Assembly: GCA_014885115.2 (NCBI GenBank)
Contig: WKLE02002221.1
Location: 16,209-38,156 of the forward strand
Source: Asterionellopsis glacialis
Taxonomy: Eukaryota; Bacillariophyta; Plagiogrammaphyceae; Rhaphoneidales; Asterionellopsidaceae
Length of the DNA stretch: 21,948 nucleotides
Direction of reading: 5' to 3'
Program-made: the position numbers and the translations under genes
In this document: positions 9,742 to 19,023 of the stretch, in pieces
Layout: every line of letters begins with the position of its first letter
How positions within the stretch are numbered: position 1 is the stretch's first letter
Notes under the pieces: generated by a model
What the model was told of the DNA's origin: nothing
The model's database searches: none
The model's input: the letters and a program-made list of their open reading frames with translations, nothing else

Positions 9742-9908
9742 TTTTTTTACATGTTAGTTTGAATGAGTCTTGCATTGAAAATTAAAAGAATGTCTTCTGA
9801 TTTCTGTTTGTATTAGCTAACTCTTTTCCAAATCACCAGGTCTAGTATACAGCAGGAGTCAAAAATAAGAGGTAAGAAAAAAGTTTATGCTCTGCTTTAG
9901 CTACCTTT

Positions 9909-9988
9909 ACCGCTATATTGTGATAGATTATTTTATTATACTTTGACCGCAATATTTCAGTGACATTTAAGGTTCTCACCGCAATTCT
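9909..9988. repeat. Three ACCGCWAT words in an otherwise CpG-free stretch
   Basis: ACCGCTATATT at 9909, ACCGCAATATT at 9946 and ACCGCAATTCT at 9978 occur on the same strand, 37 and 32 bases apart. They hold the only three CpGs I find between about 8770 and 12415. The shared word could be a conserved binding site or a decayed tandem repeat. Confidence 0.6.
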
Positions 9989-11280
9989 AATTAACAACAC
10001 ATTGATATGAAAGTCTCAAATATGCTACCACCAGTATTGTACCAGTAAGAACCCAAGGCAGGTCTGTCACACTCCTCTTCCTCATGTATACTACTTACCA
10101 AATTAAAAGTCTAAAATAAATAATCATAAGATTAATTAGAGTCAATTGTTATTTATGTGTCTCAACTTGTTAAAAGGTATTAGGTTAGCTCAACAATTCT
10201 TTTATCATGTATCAATGCAAACTTTGAAATTCAGAAAAACCATCCAAAGACCAGATAGAAGCATAACAAGATCACACTAGATATTGCAGATATATCTAAA
10301 AGTAGAAGAAGACACATCTACTACCATTTTTGTACAACAAACCACAACAAAAGTAACAATAAAATTATCCAGTGTGCAAACAACATGTTCAAGATGACCA
10401 AGTACTAATTTAACATATTTGAAGCAACCATCCATACACCTTACTCAAGCATTATTATAATAGAGTCAATACACCAGATGTCAGAAAACCAATATATTCT
10501 CCATTGTTGTAATTTTTAAGTACCACTCCCATCACAAGTATACCATGCCTTGTAGATGACCACCTTAACAAAGGATTGAAACATAACAGTTTCAATTTAT
10601 CTTAATCAACAATCTAAAAGTGCCTTCTCATAGTCTTTGTTTCCTCCCCTGTGCTGTTTCATAATAACTGGACTTGATGGTTTTAAAAACATTAAAAGTG
10701 GAGTCCTCTTGGTGTACATAAACAACTGGTCCACACAATTGTTTTACCATATACCTGCAATAAATTACAAGATATTCTTGAAAGTATGGTGTGAGCCTTT
10801 TTTTAATATACACTGTTGTTTGCAATTCTTCTTTTCTTGGGAAAAACTCAACCAGCTTTGAGACTAGAATTGGTACTCTTGGCACAGTACATTGCTATAT
10901 ACTGATACAACAATTATTTTACCATGTACTACTGTAACATCTCTCAAGCTTTGGGGAGCTCCTAAATTTCTCTCTTTTTATCTTTCCTTGCAATACTTAC
11001 AGAAATTATATATTGTGCTGTTTGCTTCTCCACTATCCAAAATAAAATCTATAATAAAACTCCACTACTACATTTTCAAGAGCACAGAAATGGAGAGATA
11101 AAATGTACAACAAACCTTCTTCCTGGCATCTCACATAGAATACATTTAAAAAAAAACAAGCACAGTAAAACACTAGTATGTGGAGGAGAACACATTAAAA
11201 GCAAATGCCTACTGAGATATAGATACCCATAGCTGACTATTAGTGACTGCCTTTATCTCTATTCATAGCAAAAAATCAAA

Positions 11281-11820
11281 TATATTTTGATAGTACTTTT
11301 TATTTCAGCATATCCATAGCAATCTCAATAAAAATTATGATTAGCTACAACCAAACATGACATACTTCTTTCTGAAAATGGTTACAATCAAATTGGGAGC
11401 TCTCTTCTTGTACCACCAGTATCAGACAAGTTTTTCTATTTATATTTAGCATTTTTATCAATAAAAAATACTTTTCAAACTAAATGTTTATGTTTTTAAT
11501 TTACTACCCACATAAAATAGATATATTGATAATATTGCTCTATTCAACTTGCATGTGTAAAAAAGAATATTATCATGCCATAACTTAAATTTCAAATTCC
11601 AAACTTTTTTACCATACTACTTGATAACTCAGATAATTTGCAAACACATAATTTTGGAGCCACTAAGTAATAATTCATACCAATTGTGGTGCCCTGGTAG
11701 TTTTATGTTCATGCTGCTAGAAAGCCTAAAATGAAGTTACCAATTAAAAAATATTCTAATCTAGTAGGTCCAAAATATTTTCAAATAGTACCTACTAAAT
11801 CACAGAATTATGACAGAAAA
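11281..11820. other. Lowest-GC core of the AT-rich block
   Basis: A hand count gives 146 G+C in 540 bases, about 27%. No CpG occurs in the core. There is no satellite array or frame. In the diatom Phaeodactylum, centromeres are marked by low-GC stretches of about this length, so it is a candidate by composition only. Confidence 0.35.
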
Positions 11821-11883
11821 AAAGTCCATTTAAGCAGGTTTTAACTAACAAATTCTCAAAGAATGGTGCCAAGTGAGACTTGA

Positions 11884-11929
11884 ACAATCCAAAATCAAAG
11901 TGGGTCTTCTTATACAATCCAAAATCAAA
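11884..11929. repeat. Short direct repeat, period 30
   Basis: ACAATCCAAAATCAAA occurs identically at 11884-11899 and 11914-11929. It is too short to classify further. Confidence 0.7.
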
Positions 11930-13320
11930 ACTACTATTTGGTGTACTGCTCAAGCATTACATGGTGCACATGGTACTGTCACCTAAGCATTATCAACATG
12001 ACCTTTTGTCTCCTATCTCAAGCAACAAACAAAAACCCTCAAGTCATATCTAGTACCACTGGGTGACATATTCCAGGATCAGCTAGACATTATCACAGTG
12101 CACAATAATATTTAAGATTTTTTTCACTATACAGAAGTTAATCAAAACTAATAATATTACAGCCCCTTTCTCTTTTCTGGAAATCCTGTTGCAACTCAAA
12201 AACTTAAGTCTTATATATGGTACATTTGACACTCACTTATTTGGGTGTTTCAACAAAGTATGCTGTCTGATTTCTATATAAATTTACAATCAAAATTTAA
12301 AATTGATTTTGTACTGGATTGCAGTACCAGCAAAAATTTATTTTTTTGGATCAAATCCAAAACTATTTGAGTCTATTTTTTTTTTGACAAAATTGGCTTC
12401 AGTTGGGCACCAATGCGGACTAAGAAAAAATATAGTCAGAACTGTTCCAATAATAAAACTTAGGATACAAGCAAAGAAACACCCCTTATACTATAGCCTC
12501 TGTGTATGCTGCAGTTACACTTTAGTACCAGTCATAAGTGTACTATTCTCCAGAGTGTACTATTCATACCTCCTGTTGCTGGGTAGGATGAGTTAGGTTG
12601 ACTGTGGAGCAGATTTACATTTGACACAAAAGTTCTTTGCAAGTTGAACCCAAATTTTCTAGAAAAAAAGTGGTCATAATTTTGATTAAATAGATTATTT
12701 TTGAAAAATGTTTAGATCTCAGTGCTAGCTGGAGACTAGGTGTATGTGATATATAACTTAATGGTAATCCTAGAGACAGGTTTTCAGCTGATCCTGAAAG
12801 CTGCTTTCACTTTCAATAAAACCCAAATACATTGATTGAAAGCTACTTCTCATTGAAAGTTCTATCATTTAATTTGGTCAAACTGCTTTTTAAAGTAAAA
12901 GGTGTATGTCAATTTTTTTATCACCAGTATATCCTGTTCACATAAATCTGTAACAGCTACTAACCAGTAAAAATTTCCATTAAAAATATATAGACATATG
13001 CTATACTGGCAGAGGAGTATGTATGAAGAGGAATATTCCTAAGTAATCACACAATGATGTAAAATTTCTTTTATCATTTTTTCATTTGTCTCCTCTTCTG
13101 GAAGAATTTTTTTCTCTTGATGCCAGCACTTGCTTTACTGCTCCTGTATTTCCAGTAAATGCCTGTTTAACAATGATTTTGTGTATGCTTCCTTTGCAGC
13201 TCCATTATGTATGTAAATCTCTCCATAGTCATCTACTGCTTGTTTTTTATTTCAATATTATTTATTTATAATCTTTTATACAAATTTGGAGGTAATGTGC
13301 CAATAGTCTAACACAAATTT

Positions 13321-13396
13321 AAGTAATTTTTGAGTTTCATCAGTGCATACAGACATGGAAGTAATTTTTGAGTTTCTTCAGTGCATACAGACATGG
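13321..13396. repeat. Tandem repeat, 2 x 38 bp
   Basis: Units at 13321-13358 and 13359-13396 start AAGTAATTTTTGAG and end CATACAGACATGG. They differ at one base (TTTCATCAG against TTTCTTCAG). The near identity points to a recent duplication inside an otherwise old, decayed block. Confidence 0.9.
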
Positions 13397-14327
13397 CTGT
13401 AGTATTTTATATGAACTTGTACCATTAATTCTCTAGAAAAATGGGCTGAAGACAAAGATGAGACCAATGATAGTATGGTGATACATTTTTATTCACTAAA
13501 TCTTAGACTGAACAACTTTTTTAGATGCTGTCTGTCTCAACAATCCTCCATTCCATCAAAGGCCAGATGAATACATGATTCTTTGGAACAACTAATAAAA
13601 ATATTGGTATAAAAGGAGAGGTTTAGTAAATGGAAACTTGTGCCCATCGACATCTGACAAAAATTCAGTAATGTACCTGGATGCCGTTCATTAACATCAA
13701 CAAAGAACTTCAAACATCATCACTGAAAGTTTTATTAGATGTTCATCTTGCCAGCAATTCACCATAGTGATCTATAACTATGGTTAGTTACCCTATTAAA
13801 CTTTCAGTGATTCCCAGAATAGTAAACCTGATAAGCCAAACACTTTTTTCACTCCACCGCTACACACAATTGATGATGTGGAATGTTTAATAGTGGGTGC
13901 TGAAATTAAGTTGAAAATAGAGCAACAATAAAGTACTAGTAATTGACCCAAGAACGGGTGCCCATAGAAAACATGCACATCAGATACTAATAAGCATGCA
14001 ACCTATGATGTTCATGGGAAAATATATGCATATGTAATGAGCTCCTATCTCATCATTATATTAATTTGCAGAGTGTTCAGATAGAAAAATGTAAAACAAT
14101 TTTTTTGAGAATGCAACAAATACCAAAAAGAACACATATGGGAGTAACGGTGAACTTGCTTAACCCCAAAGGCAAGCTCTTGAACAAATAATCATTCATA
14201 AAGAGCATGCTTGCAACCCATGTCATGACTGGCTATTATCTCAACAGCTCACTAGACATCCTAGCCCATGTTTTGTGAATTATTAGAGCTTTGTGGTCTT
14301 ACAAAAATTAATATTGCTTCTTAGACT

Positions 14328-14987
14328 TTGGTTTTAGAGATACTGTATAGAACAAGATGTGACCATATTTTGCAAGAAGCACAAGCTTTATTTCCAGATG
14401 CTCAAATAATACACATGAAAAGTCACTCAATCTGTGAGCAGAGGTACTATGGTGACTGGGATGTTGCAGTTTGTCAATGTCACCTGAACCCTATGGAATT
14501 TGGAGAACCTTGTCTCAAATGGTTGCTAGAGCATCATAGAAATGTGAGACCAGAATTTGCAGCACAAGCTTGTTTATGGTCAACACTCACGTGAAAGGTT
14601 TGAATGATTGAATTAAAAAGGCCATTGCAATACTATTCATAGAGCAGCACAGTATACCAGAAGTTGGATGTATTGATGATTACACAGCTATAAGTGACCA
14701 TTGCATGGAAACAAAGGATGGATGACACTACAAGAAAGGTTCCCCCAAGAACTCAAAAGCTTATCATTCATGTTAGAAAAGCTAGTGACTCAATCGATCG
14801 CTCACAAAACATTGTAAAAACATACATGTCCTACTTTCTCATGCACCTAGAGGAAGGGCTTGCATTAAAAAACCTGAAATTCAAGACTTACCAAAGTTGG
14901 TTCAAGGCGTCACTAATAAACCGAAGAAATAGAGGTGAAATCTATAATGTGTTGATCGAGTATTGCAACTCAAATGGGGTCAATTAA
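14328..14987 (+). pseudogene. Decayed coding relic of unknown family
   Basis: Three adjacent stretches read like protein but not in one frame. Frame 1 covers 14328-14594, opens from a TTG just after a stop, and includes FPDAQIIHMKSHS, YYGDWDVAVC and EFGEPCLKWLLEHH. A second frame carries the signal from about 14567 to 14725 (IKKAIAILFIEQHS, PEVGCIDDYTAISDHC) with an in-frame TGA at 14609. Frame 1 then resumes at about 14694-14987 (KVPPRTQKLIIHV, ASDSIDRSQNIVK, MHLEEGLALKNLKF). No single GT-AG intron I tried restores a continuous frame, so small insertions and deletions are likelier than splicing. Related-looking fragments may extend left to about 14150. I do not recognise the family; a decayed mobile-element protein is a guess. 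CpG is nearly absent in its left part and returns after about 14790, so the edge of the CpG-poor block lies within it. Confidence 0.4.
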
Positions 14988-15214
14988 ACCTTAGTTTTCT
15001 AATCAAAACAACTCATCTATTCATAATATGATCTATAAAACACACTACTATTATCATCATTATCAGAAAGAATTCATGTCTGGACGGATTGATGCTCACT
15101 GCGTACAGTTGGTGAAAAGCTAACAAGTAAACCTTTCGGTCAAGTACAATACTGTCCCTCACTCCACCAACCGAAAGGAGGAAGTTTGTTTCGAATTCTA
15201 CCCTCATTTTTTCA
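14988..15214. other. Short intergenic, 3' flank of the reeler-like gene
   Basis: AT-rich with TATTATCATCATTAT around 15049. CpG becomes ordinary again here (15067, 15101, 15139). Nothing else is visible. Confidence 0.5.
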
Positions 15215-16255
15215 TCATCTTTTCTGTCGTCGTGCACGCAGCAACCCTTCTTGACACTCATCACATTCCGAACAAGAAAATGTCCAGTCACATTTTGGAT
15301 AGTAGCTAGAATCTGTTGACTTCCATTCGGTTGGAATTTTGGAACACCACCATCTACAAGCCACGTTGATATCATCTCCAGATGGAGAGGTTGCAATATT
15401 TTCAGTATCAACGGTTGGTATTGGGGACGATGACGGCGAGTTTAGTGGTAAAATAGAAGCGGAAGGTTGTGGAGAAATTGTCTCTAGATTTGTGGGACTT
15501 GGTGCAGGAGAAGCACTTGGCGAGTTTAGTGGTAAAATAGAAACGGAAGGCTGTGGAGAAATTGTCTCTAGATTTGTGGGACTTGGTGCAGCAGAAGCAC
15601 TTGGCCGAGGAGATATGGTTGCTGGTGTTGAGCCTCCACCGTCTTGCACCTTTATTTCAAATTCCGAGTAGTGCCAGAAATTTGAACCGGATGGATCGTT
15701 ATTGATAACTATTGTAACCTCCAATTTAGTATCAACAGCTGCATTTAGAATAAACCCAGCAGTAACCTGCTGCTTGTCATTGTTACTTGTGTGACAAAGG
15801 GCAGTCACACCGGGAGCACAAGCTGAATCAAACCCGGTCTTTTCTCCCGTGCTGGGTAGTACTTGGGTTTCACCACTCGTTGCAGTCCAGGCTGTTTCGA
15901 CACTTGTACCATTTGCTCCACTCAGCCGCATTAGCATCCCCCGAAAGAATCCGTCACTTCTCGCTACATTTACAGTATAGGGTATGTTGGCATCTATTGT
16001 AATACCTTCTGTGGAATTAAGTAGAATGGGGGCGTCCGAAGAAGATAGTTCTGATTGAAAAGAGATGGATATACTTCCATCGGCTAATGAAGCCATCCCA
16101 TCTCGACCATGAATTCCTCCACTCTCGTCACCAATTACAGGACCGCTCTTACAATGTCCCGCTCGAATCGGGTAGGCTCTGATGTTTGAGCACAAACAAA
16201 GCACGATCAAAGTAAATACCATTTGGCCATGACGAGGCAAGTGAATGCTATGCAT
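15215..16255 (-). CDS. Secreted reeler-like protein with Cys-rich C-terminal module
   Basis: I start this 346-residue protein at the ATG at 16255; the longer frame opens only from a TTG at 16276, and a further ATG lies at 16222. Residues 1-27 form a signal peptide (hydrophobic MVFTLIVLCLCSNIRA, then YP). Residues about 33-203 resemble a reeler domain: GHCKSGP, YTVNV, GFFRGMLMRLSG, ALCHTSNNDKQQVTAGF and a final beta-rich stretch with FWHYSEFEIKV; Cys at 35, 146 and 154. A Ser/Pro linker at 208-293 contains two tandem 28-residue units. The C-terminus has a compact Cys/Trp module: C300, W302, W303, C304, C322, W324, C328, C331 and C334, then a basic RARRQKR tail. Reeler domains occur in extracellular matrix and surface proteins; binding partners here are unknown. 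Likely location is outside the cell or in the wall. The reeler call is by pattern and moderately sure. Confidence 0.8.
   Translation of the reverse strand: MHSIHLPRHGQMVFTLIVLCLCSNIRAYPIRAGHCKSGPVIGDESGGIHGRDGMASLADGSISISFQSELSSSDAPILLNSTEGITIDANIPYTVNVARSDGFFRGMLMRLSGANGTSVETAWTATSGETQVLPSTGEKTGFDSACAPGVTALCHTSNNDKQQVTAGFILNAAVDTKLEVTIVINNDPSGSNFWHYSEFEIKVQDGGGSTPATISPRPSASAAPSPTNLETISPQPSVSILPLNSPSASPAPSPTNLETISPQPSASILPLNSPSSSPIPTVDTENIATSPSGDDINVACRWWCSKIPTEWKSTDSSYYPKCDWTFSCSECDECQEGLLRARRQKR
15435..15602 (-). repeat. In-frame tandem duplication, 2 x 84 bp
   Basis: Units at 15435-15518 and 15519-15602 both start GGCGAGTTTAGTGGTAAAAT on the + strand and differ at only a few bases (AGCGGAAGGTTG against AACGGAAGGCTG, and GCAGGAGAA against GCAGCAGAA). 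The 84-base period equals 28 codons and keeps the frame of the Ser/Pro linker. High identity suggests recent duplication or conversion. Confidence 0.92.
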
Positions 16256-16547
16256 GATAAATATGCGGCGAATCAATTTGATAATACTTTGTAAAGATGT
16301 AAGGAAGTCTTCTGAAAAGAAGATGACGGGACGGCTTCGAGTTGTGGGTCACAGTCACTCTCGCAATGAACAAGAGAGTAGAGTTCACATGCTGAAACAA
16401 CGTTCCCTTGTAAGTCCTAGGTCCTGCTGGTTGCAATTATATTTTCAGTGCCTCGGACATGCTTAGGGCATCGAGGTAGACTAAGTCCTACTCGTACCTG
16501 GTAGCGTACGGGTGTATGTAGGCTGGTATCAGTATTATTTATCTCTG

Positions 16548-16570
16548 GTAGGACCTACCGTAGGGCCTAC
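16548..16570. repeat. Twin GTAGGNCCTAC palindromes
   Basis: GTAGGACCTAC at 16548-16558 and GTAGGGCCTAC at 16560-16570 are each 11-bp palindromes around a central base. Their centres are 12 bases apart, close to one helical turn. Such pairs suit binding by two protein dimers, but this may also be a variant of the local GTACC-type repeats. Confidence 0.6.
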
Positions 16571-16584
16571 GTTTTGGAGGGAGT

Positions 16585-16608
16585 TTCACGATTTCACGAT
16601 TTCACGAT
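16585..16608. repeat. Three perfect TTCACGAT units
   Basis: TTCACGAT is repeated head to tail at 16585-16592, 16593-16600 and 16601-16608. It sits about 0.3 kb from the reeler-like gene start and 0.6 kb from the SET gene start. Confidence 0.9.
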
Positions 16609-16848
16609 TCGGTACTCACTTTTTCCTGCAGATTCGTGTTGCTTTTCGTCAGTGTCCAGTTTACAGTTTTGAATACTTGTTGGAAAAAACCTACGACTTG
16701 ATCCATCCAGATTTTTCTTCATATATATATATAGTATTAAGAGATGAGGAAACTAATGATAATCGAATAGCGTCAACCAAAAAATCTATGATACAGTGGT
16801 GCATGTACGAACCGAATCACCGGTAGAATGAAGTACCTAACTGACACG

Positions 16849-16880
16849 CTGTACCAGGGTACAGGTACGGTACGTACCAT
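16849..16880. repeat. GTACC-motif cluster upstream of the SET gene
   Basis: CTGTACCAGG, GTACAGGTAC and GGTACGTACC run together here, the same vocabulary as the other intergenic clusters. It lies about 350 bases before the SET gene start. Confidence 0.6.
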
Positions 16881-16969
16881 AATAATATACATCGAAAAAC
16901 TCTGAGAACTCTCTACCTGGTATTAATAACTCTAACTTGTCACTTTCAATTGTAGAGATCCGACTGTCC

Positions 16970-17025
16970 ATCAACCACCTCCTCCCTCCAACCCTTTCCA
17001 ACCTCCAACTCCAATCAACCTCCAA
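16970..17025 (+). promoter_or_regulatory. Pyrimidine-rich tract upstream of SET gene
   Basis: About 55 bases on the + strand are nearly all C, T and A, with repeated CCTCC and CCAAC words and no G until near the end. Such tracts are seen near transcription starts or in 5' leaders; here it lies about 200 bases before the ATG. The role is inferred only. Confidence 0.25.
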
Positions 17026-17229
17026 AGGACTTCAGAACCAACTAGACTACACCTACTGGTATAATAACCGTAACATGGTCAACAAGACGATCACCACAAA
17101 CCATCAACAAACACGAGACTCAAACAAAAAGTCAATCACAGCCATTACTATCTTTTGTTAGTATAATTTTGGTCCAGAAAAACAGCCTCTTAAAGTCGCA
17201 CAGTTGGTTAATAAAAAATATTCAAATCC

Positions 17230-19023
17230 ATGCCTTTGGAAACGACATCATCATCGACAAGTACCGGAACTGCTGGTAGTACTTGTGAGGATGATATTCG
17301 AAACAACTCTGTATGGAAGAACCTCTCGAGTTGGATCAGTCAGAGTGGAAATGGCGACAACAATAATAATAATAATAATGGATACATACATTCATCTCTT
17401 GAATTGCGTGGTGGCATTACAGAAAGAGGTGTGTATGCAAAAAAATCAATATCCAAAGGTGATTTGTTGATTCGACTTCCAGCACAGTGTGTATTGAGCG
17501 GAGAAGAAATGCCAGAATCCTATCAGAATCAGAATGACGACAAGAACACCACAATAAACGAAAAGCAAGAACATTGCAAAATCAGAAAGGCATCAGCATG
17601 GATGAGATGTCTTGCATCCTTATATAAGGCTCAACTACAATACGATCAACATCAAAAAGAAACGAAAGATTTAAAAACGAACAGAAATAATGCAGACAAC
17701 ACAACCACCAATGAAGGAATCAATCGCGACCACCCAACAAAATGTGATAAGAGCAACAACTTTGAATTCTATCTTGGCTCACTTCCACAAAAATATGACA
17801 CTTTATTGAATTGGTCGGATGAGGAAATCGCTTCCTTTTTGACAGGTACTGCCTTGGGCCGTACGGTACAAATGGACCGCCAAGAACAAGTGATGCAAAC
17901 ACGGTACCGTATTGCTATCCGACCCTATCTCCAACAACACAATCTTTTACCCCAAGAAGAAGGAAACGAACAAATAACAAATGAATTTGATACTTTCCAA
18001 CGTGCGTGTATGTGTCTGTCCACCAGAGGCTTTCATTTAGAGGTAGGAAATCATGATTATTCTGAATCAGCAAGCACTAGCATATCCTCATATTGCGGCC
18101 CATTCTTACTGCCAGTGATTGATTTGCTCAATCACGATGTAGAACAGAAATGCACTACTTTGCAACGTGATTCGAAAGATCAATCGTTTTTTATGATTGC
18201 AGAACGAAATATTGAAGAGAACGAGGAAATCTTTCACTCATACGGTGATACGTTAACATCAGCTCAACTACTACAAACATTTGGCTTTGTATCGAAAAAG
18301 TCATGCATACATGCTCAACAAGAAGGAAAAGACACTTTCTTGCGGTCATTTTTATCCTCCCTAGAAGAAGATACTAAAGCAAATGCATCGCTTACTCCTG
18401 CCATCTTGACAAGAGATGAAATCACTAAAGCATGTCTTTCATTAGAGTCGTCACAATACGCGTCTGAAATACGTCATTACATGGAGGCAAAGCGCAATAA
18501 CAATACCTTTCATGGTATGGATGATGACAATGAGGAGGACGAGTCTTGGGTAATTCCAGCCAATATCGAAGAAAGAGACGTATCTAGTTTATCAATTTCA
18601 GATGACCATCATTTCCTCATTTCTGCCTCTGAACCATTGACGGATGAGCTAGTGACGTTTTGTAGCATCCTCATTATGCCGAATGAAGCTTACGATGAAT
18701 TTATGGCCAACGATCCTGCATTACTAGATGATAGCGTTTTGGAAGACTTCTTTTTGGGAAAGATGATATGCAAAGCTCTCCTTGTAGCATCCAGCGCCAA
18801 GCTTGCAGAATATAACTTTTCTTCCATACCAAACAAGGAATCATCACAACCAAACAACCATGCTTTGTATGGTCTAGCTATTCGTGGAGAAGAAGCTGCA
18901 TGTTTACAAAAATTACGGAATAAAGTGATTGACATTAGTGACTCTTTGGATGATCTAGATACCGCTGATACTGCACAAGATTGTAAAATACCACACGATC
19001 CAAAGAGGACAAAATTGAACTGA
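17230..19023 (+). CDS. SET-domain protein methyltransferase, Rubisco-LSMT/SETD3-like
   Basis: This is an intact 597-residue frame from an ATG. The SET domain is split, as usual in this class. The N-terminal part has RGVYAKKSISKGDLLIRLP (67-85). An insert follows that is unusually rich in N, Q, D and K (about 100-175). Then come FEFYLGSLPQKYDTLL (178-193) and the core LLPVIDLLNHD (293-303), whose NH contacts S-adenosylmethionine in the family, and HSYGD (336-340), whose Tyr lies at the active site. Residues about 345-570 match the length and helical character of the Rubisco-LSMT substrate-binding domain. Family members methylate lysine or histidine in non-histone proteins such as Rubisco, aldolase, actin or ribosomal proteins; the substrate here is unknown. 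A poly-Asn run lies at 44-50. No plastid targeting signal is obvious, so a cytosolic or nuclear location is more likely. Confidence 0.88.
   Translation: MPLETTSSSTSTGTAGSTCEDDIRNNSVWKNLSSWISQSGNGDNNNNNNNGYIHSSLELRGGITERGVYAKKSISKGDLLIRLPAQCVLSGEEMPESYQNQNDDKNTTINEKQEHCKIRKASAWMRCLASLYKAQLQYDQHQKETKDLKTNRNNADNTTTNEGINRDHPTKCDKSNNFEFYLGSLPQKYDTLLNWSDEEIASFLTGTALGRTVQMDRQEQVMQTRYRIAIRPYLQQHNLLPQEEGNEQITNEFDTFQRACMCLSTRGFHLEVGNHDYSESASTSISSYCGPFLLPVIDLLNHDVEQKCTTLQRDSKDQSFFMIAERNIEENEEIFHSYGDTLTSAQLLQTFGFVSKKSCIHAQQEGKDTFLRSFLSSLEEDTKANASLTPAILTRDEITKACLSLESSQYASEIRHYMEAKRNNNTFHGMDDDNEEDESWVIPANIEERDVSSLSISDDHHFLISASEPLTDELVTFCSILIMPNEAYDEFMANDPALLDDSVLEDFFLGKMICKALLVASSAKLAEYNFSSIPNKESSQPNNHALYGLAIRGEEAACLQKLRNKVIDISDSLDDLDTADTAQDCKIPHDPKRTKLN
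17361..17380 (+). repeat. AAT microsatellite (poly-Asn)
   Basis: A run of about six AAT codons after an AAC encodes asparagines 44-50 of the SET protein. It is a likely site of length variation. Confidence 0.8.

Larger units (their letters stand above)
7210..14590. other. AT-rich, CpG-depleted gene-poor block
   Basis: By eye I find about 13 CpG dinucleotides in 7.4 kb (near 7727, 8026, 8768, 9911, 9948, 9980, 12416, 13648, 13685, 13858, 13955, 14148 and 14590). About 180 would be expected for random DNA of roughly 31% GC. TpG and CpA are common. Hand-counted GC is about 28% in 10081-10380 and about 27% in 11281-11820. Frames inside are short, often open from non-ATG codons and recognise nothing. 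The flanks have ordinary CpG. The pattern fits long-term cytosine methylation and deamination of a silenced region such as decayed mobile elements or heterochromatin. A centromere is an alternative. The contents I could resolve are listed separately. Confidence 0.75.
16256..17229. other. Intergenic between divergent reeler-like and SET genes
   Basis: Both promoters should lie here. Visible structure, left to right: GTACC-type words at 16493-16510; two adjacent GTAGG-N-CCTAC palindromes at 16548-16570; three TTCACGAT units at 16585-16608; an (AT)n run near 16721-16733; a GTACC cluster at 16849-16880; and a C/T-rich tract at about 16970-17025. A 104-codon frame at 16512-16826 opens from GTG only and overlaps these repeats, so I do not call it a gene. 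Confidence 0.55.

Noticed and set aside
11861..11890. tRNA-like 3' half (GGTGCCAAGTGAGACTTGAAC)
   Set aside because: The T-arm stem does not pair and no D-arm, anticodon arm or acceptor partner was found.
7210..14590. Insertion of organelle DNA as the source of the AT-rich block
   Set aside because: Organelle DNA would be AT-rich but should show intact or decayed plastid or mitochondrial genes, rRNA or tRNA; none was seen, and AT-richness alone would not remove nearly all CpG.
16256..16276. Longer start for the reeler-like protein
   Set aside because: The extra seven codons open from TTG; the ATG at 16255 already gives a complete signal peptide.
16512..16826. 104-codon open frame upstream of the SET gene
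   Set aside because: It opens from GTG, not ATG, runs through short tandem repeats and an (AT)n run, and resembles no protein.
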